Assembly: GCA_050740975.1 (NCBI GenBank)
Contig: JBOIEE010000009.1
Span: 1-8,358, forward strand
Reading direction: 5' to 3'
Length of the DNA: 8,358 nt
Source of the DNA: JBOHHR01 sp050740975
Lineage (GTDB): Bacteria > Pseudomonadota > Gammaproteobacteria > JBOHHR01
The position numbers and the translations under genes were made by a program. This document shows, in pieces, positions 6,170 through 8,358 of this stretch (the stretch's first letter is position 1; each line of letters begins with the position of its first letter). The notes under the pieces are model-generated. The model was not told where the DNA came from, did no database searches, and saw nothing but the letters and a program-made list of their open reading frames with translations.

Positions 6170-8358
6170 TTATACCCGTCGCGCCAACTGCCAAGTTCCC
6201 CAGGAACGTAAGCGCTGAATCAAGCCTTCCAGACTCAGGTAAAAGCTTGGGGTGATGTAGAGCGTGAGCAACTGCGAGAACACCAATCCACCTACTACCG
6301 CTATCCCTAAGGACTGGCGCGCCTCTCCCCCCGCTCCGTAGCCGAGCGCGATCGGTAAAGTGGCCAGGATCGCCGCAACGGTAGTCATCATAATCGGCCG
6401 GAAACGAACCAAGCTGGCTTCGACAATGGCCTGCTCGGGGGCAAGCTGCTTCCCGCGTTGTAAGGTGAGCGCGAGATCGACCATCATGATGCCGTTTTTC
6501 TTGACCAGACCGACCAAGAGGATAATTCCTACAAAGCCGAAGATATCGAGGTCCTGATGGAAGAGCAACAGCGCGACCAGCGCCCCAAACCCCGCCAGGG
6601 GCAGCGCGGTGAGGATGGTCAGGGGATGCCCGAGATGCTCATACAGGATGGCGAGGATCATGTAAATCACGAGGATCGTGATCGCCAACAGGATCGGCAG
6701 ATCGCGCATCGATTCCTCGAAGCTTTTGGCGCTTCCGGTCAGCGCCGTGCTCACTCCTCGCGGCAGAGTCTCGCGCGCAAGCTCTTGGATTGCCGAGACC
6801 GCGGCGCCGATCGAGCTGCCCGGTGCCAGGTTGAAGGACAGGGTCACCGACGGCAATTGCCCGTAATGCTCGATCGAAATCGGCCCTACTCCGCTCTTGA
6901 TCTCCGCGACGCTGGTGAGCGGCACCAGGCGGCCGTTTCCACCCTGCAGGTAAAGCGCGTTGAGCGCGTTGATGTCGCGCCGGAAAGGTTCCGCAAGCTG
7001 CACAAACACCAAATACTGATCGCTCACGCCGTAAATCGTGCTGATCTCGCGCCCACCGAACGCGGAATTGAGCGTGGTCTCGATCTGCTCTGGGCTGACC
7101 CCGAGCGAAGCGGCTCGGTCGCGCAGGATATGCACCCGGATCTCGGGGTTCTGCAGCTCCAGGCTGCTGTTCACGTCTTGAATCACTGGCAGCGTTTTAA
7201 GCCGCGCCTCGAAGGCTGAAGCAGCCTGGTAGAGGGCGGGCAGATCGGATGCGAGCAGCACCACCTGGAATTCCCCGGCGGCTGCGAGTGCGCCGATACG
7301 AATCGCTGGCGGGTTCTGCAGAATGAGCCGTATGCCTTCGATGCCGCGCGTCGCCTCTCGCAGTTGCTGGATGATCTCATCGGCGCTCGCATCCCGCTCC
7401 CCTGCCGGCTTCAAGCGGATGGTCAGGCGCCCGACGTTGCCTCCGGTCACTCCTCCGGTTCCCTGTCCCGCGGTGGACATCAGCGATTCGACATTGGGGT
7501 TCGCGCGCACCACTTCGGTCACGGCGAGCTGCCGTTTGACGAGCTCCGGGAAAGGAATGCCTTCTGGCGCACGGGTGTTGCCGACAACAAGCCCCGTATC
7601 CTGGCCCGGGATGAATCCCTTCGGGACGACGGCGAACAGCCAGCCGCTCAGCCCCAGGATCGCAGCCGATGCCAAAAGCATCAAGCCACGGTGGCGCATG
7701 GCCGCTTCCAGGCTCCTGCCGTAGAGTTCGCGTGCGCGCTCGAACAGGTTTTCCAGCGCCTGGTAAACGCGGCCGTGTTCTCTTGTGGGCTTCAAGAACA
7801 GGCTACACAGCATGGGGGTGAGGCTTAAAGAAATTACCCCCGAGATCAGCACGGCGACCCCCACGGTGACTGCGAATTCCTTGAACAGCCGTCCGAGGAT
7901 CCCGGCCATGAACAGGATCGGGATAAACACCGCGGCCAGCGACACCGTCATCGAGACGATGGTGAAGCCGATTTCGCGCGTACCGTCGAGGGTGGCGGTC
8001 AAGCGGTCCTTGCCCATTTCCATGTGCCGACTGATGTTTTCCAGCACCACGATGGCGTCGTCTACCACGAAACCCACCGCTAGTGTTAGCGCCATCAGCG
8101 ATAGGTTGTTCAGGCTGTAGCCGAGGAGATACATCACACTGAAAGTGCCGAGCACAGAAGCGGGAAGGATGAGGGCGGTGATCAGGGTCGAAGAAAAATT
8201 GCGCAAGAACACGAGTATCACCCCGACCACTAGCACGCTCGCCAGCACCAGGGTGAAATTGACATCGTGGATCGACTCGCGAATGAATTCCGAACGATCG
8301 AACAGCACGTGCAATTCGACCCCCGCCGGAAGCTGGGCGCGTGCTTCGGGGAACAGTC
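6170..8358 (-). CDS. RND (HAE-1) efflux transporter, MdtB/MdtC-like, N-terminal part outside the window
   Basis: An inner-membrane proton-driven pump subunit of the AcrB/MdtC superfamily (PF00873). The window holds about 729 residues ending at TAA 6172-6170. The frame stays open to the right edge (LFPEARAQLPAGVELHVLFDRS, 8356-8291), so some 310 N-terminal residues are missing. Seen in order: TM2-TM6 (NFTLVLASVLVV onward), with the TM4 proton-relay pair Asp-Asp in GFVVDDAIVVLEN (codons at 8062-8057); LTPMLCSLFLKP; the second periplasmic porter domain from PKGFIPGQDTG; then TM8-TM12, with the relay lysine in LVGLVKKNGIMMVD (Lys codon 6499-6497). The wording SLNNLSLMALTLAVGFVVDD is that of MdtB/MdtC rather than AcrB. 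It works with a periplasmic adaptor and an outer-membrane channel, probably coded upstream beyond the window. It is convergent with the zinc peptidase gene, with a 225-base gap lacking a clear terminator. Confidence 0.95.
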   Translation of the reverse strand, partial: LFPEARAQLPAGVELHVLFDRSEFIRESIHDVNFTLVLASVLVVGVILVFLRNFSSTLITALILPASVLGTFSVMYLLGYSLNNLSLMALTLAVGFVVDDAIVVLENISRHMEMGKDRLTATLDGTREIGFTIVSMTVSLAAVFIPILFMAGILGRLFKEFAVTVGVAVLISGVISLSLTPMLCSLFLKPTREHGRVYQALENLFERARELYGRSLEAAMRHRGLMLLASAAILGLSGWLFAVVPKGFIPGQDTGLVVGNTRAPEGIPFPELVKRQLAVTEVVRANPNVESLMSTAGQGTGGVTGGNVGRLTIRLKPAGERDASADEIIQQLREATRGIEGIRLILQNPPAIRIGALAAAGEFQVVLLASDLPALYQAASAFEARLKTLPVIQDVNSSLELQNPEIRVHILRDRAASLGVSPEQIETTLNSAFGGREISTIYGVSDQYLVFVQLAEPFRRDINALNALYLQGGNGRLVPLTSVAEIKSGVGPISIEHYGQLPSVTLSFNLAPGSSIGAAVSAIQELARETLPRGVSTALTGSAKSFEESMRDLPILLAITILVIYMILAILYEHLGHPLTILTALPLAGFGALVALLLFHQDLDIFGFVGIILLVGLVKKNGIMMVDLALTLQRGKQLAPEQAIVEASLVRFRPIMMTTVAAILATLPIALGYGAGGEARQSLGIAVVGGLVFSQLLTLYITPSFYLSLEGLIQRLRSWGTWQLARRV

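Noticed and set aside
6557..7219. Long open frame on the plus strand opposite the RND pump gene (220 codons)
   Set aside because: It is antisense to conserved RND coding sequence, is extremely rich in Arg, Gln and Asp as expected of a GC-driven shadow frame, and has no known domain. Similar frames at 7323-7724, 7364-7828 and 7785-8120 were rejected for the same reason.

Overview
The window looks like a chromosomal segment of a Gram-negative proteobacterium, probably a gammaproteobacterium. It encodes an outer-membrane porin, periplasmic proteins with Sec signal peptides and an RND efflux pump. It also holds two genes of the kind found beside PQQ-dependent alcohol dehydrogenases, as in methylotrophs and alcohol oxidisers. 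I cannot place it to genus. No tRNA, rRNA, CRISPR array, insertion sequence or phage gene was seen.

Layout from left to right. Positions 1-1122 (minus strand) carry the 5' end of an osmoprotectant-type (OpuC/OsmX-like) substrate-binding gene, joined by a 4-base overlap to its ABC ATPase gene. A possible promoter with a perfect TATAAT and two overlapping palindromes lies upstream at 1207-1234. Positions 1123-1642 hold no intact gene, but about 1385-1525 on the plus strand reads like a scrap of a FadL-type outer-membrane transporter. Positions 1643-2843 (minus) are a porin gene with a clear Rho-independent terminator, and a good sigma70-like promoter lies at 2886-2914. The 290-base divergent spacer to the next gene contains two inverted repeats.

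Positions 3136-4986 (plus) are a PQQ-system gene pair. The first is a periplasmic ABC-type binding protein gene that is broken twice: a single-base frameshift in a T run near 3331-3334 and an in-frame TAA at 3849. The second is an intact seven-bladed YVTN beta-propeller protein. The ABC ATPase, permease, dehydrogenase and cytochrome genes that usually accompany them are not in this window. Positions 5078-5944 (plus) encode a membrane-anchored neutral zinc metallopeptidase of the YpfJ family. Convergent to it, 6170 to the right edge (minus) is the C-terminal two thirds of an RND drug/metabolite efflux pump of the MdtB/MdtC type; its N-terminus and any adaptor protein gene lie beyond the window.

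The window reads as a mosaic of transport and envelope genes with local gene decay (the binding-protein gene and the FadL scrap). I did not find convincing evidence of a new biological system. The most informative signals are the decaying PQQ-associated gene next to an intact partner, and the candidate operators upstream of the ABC operon and the porin.
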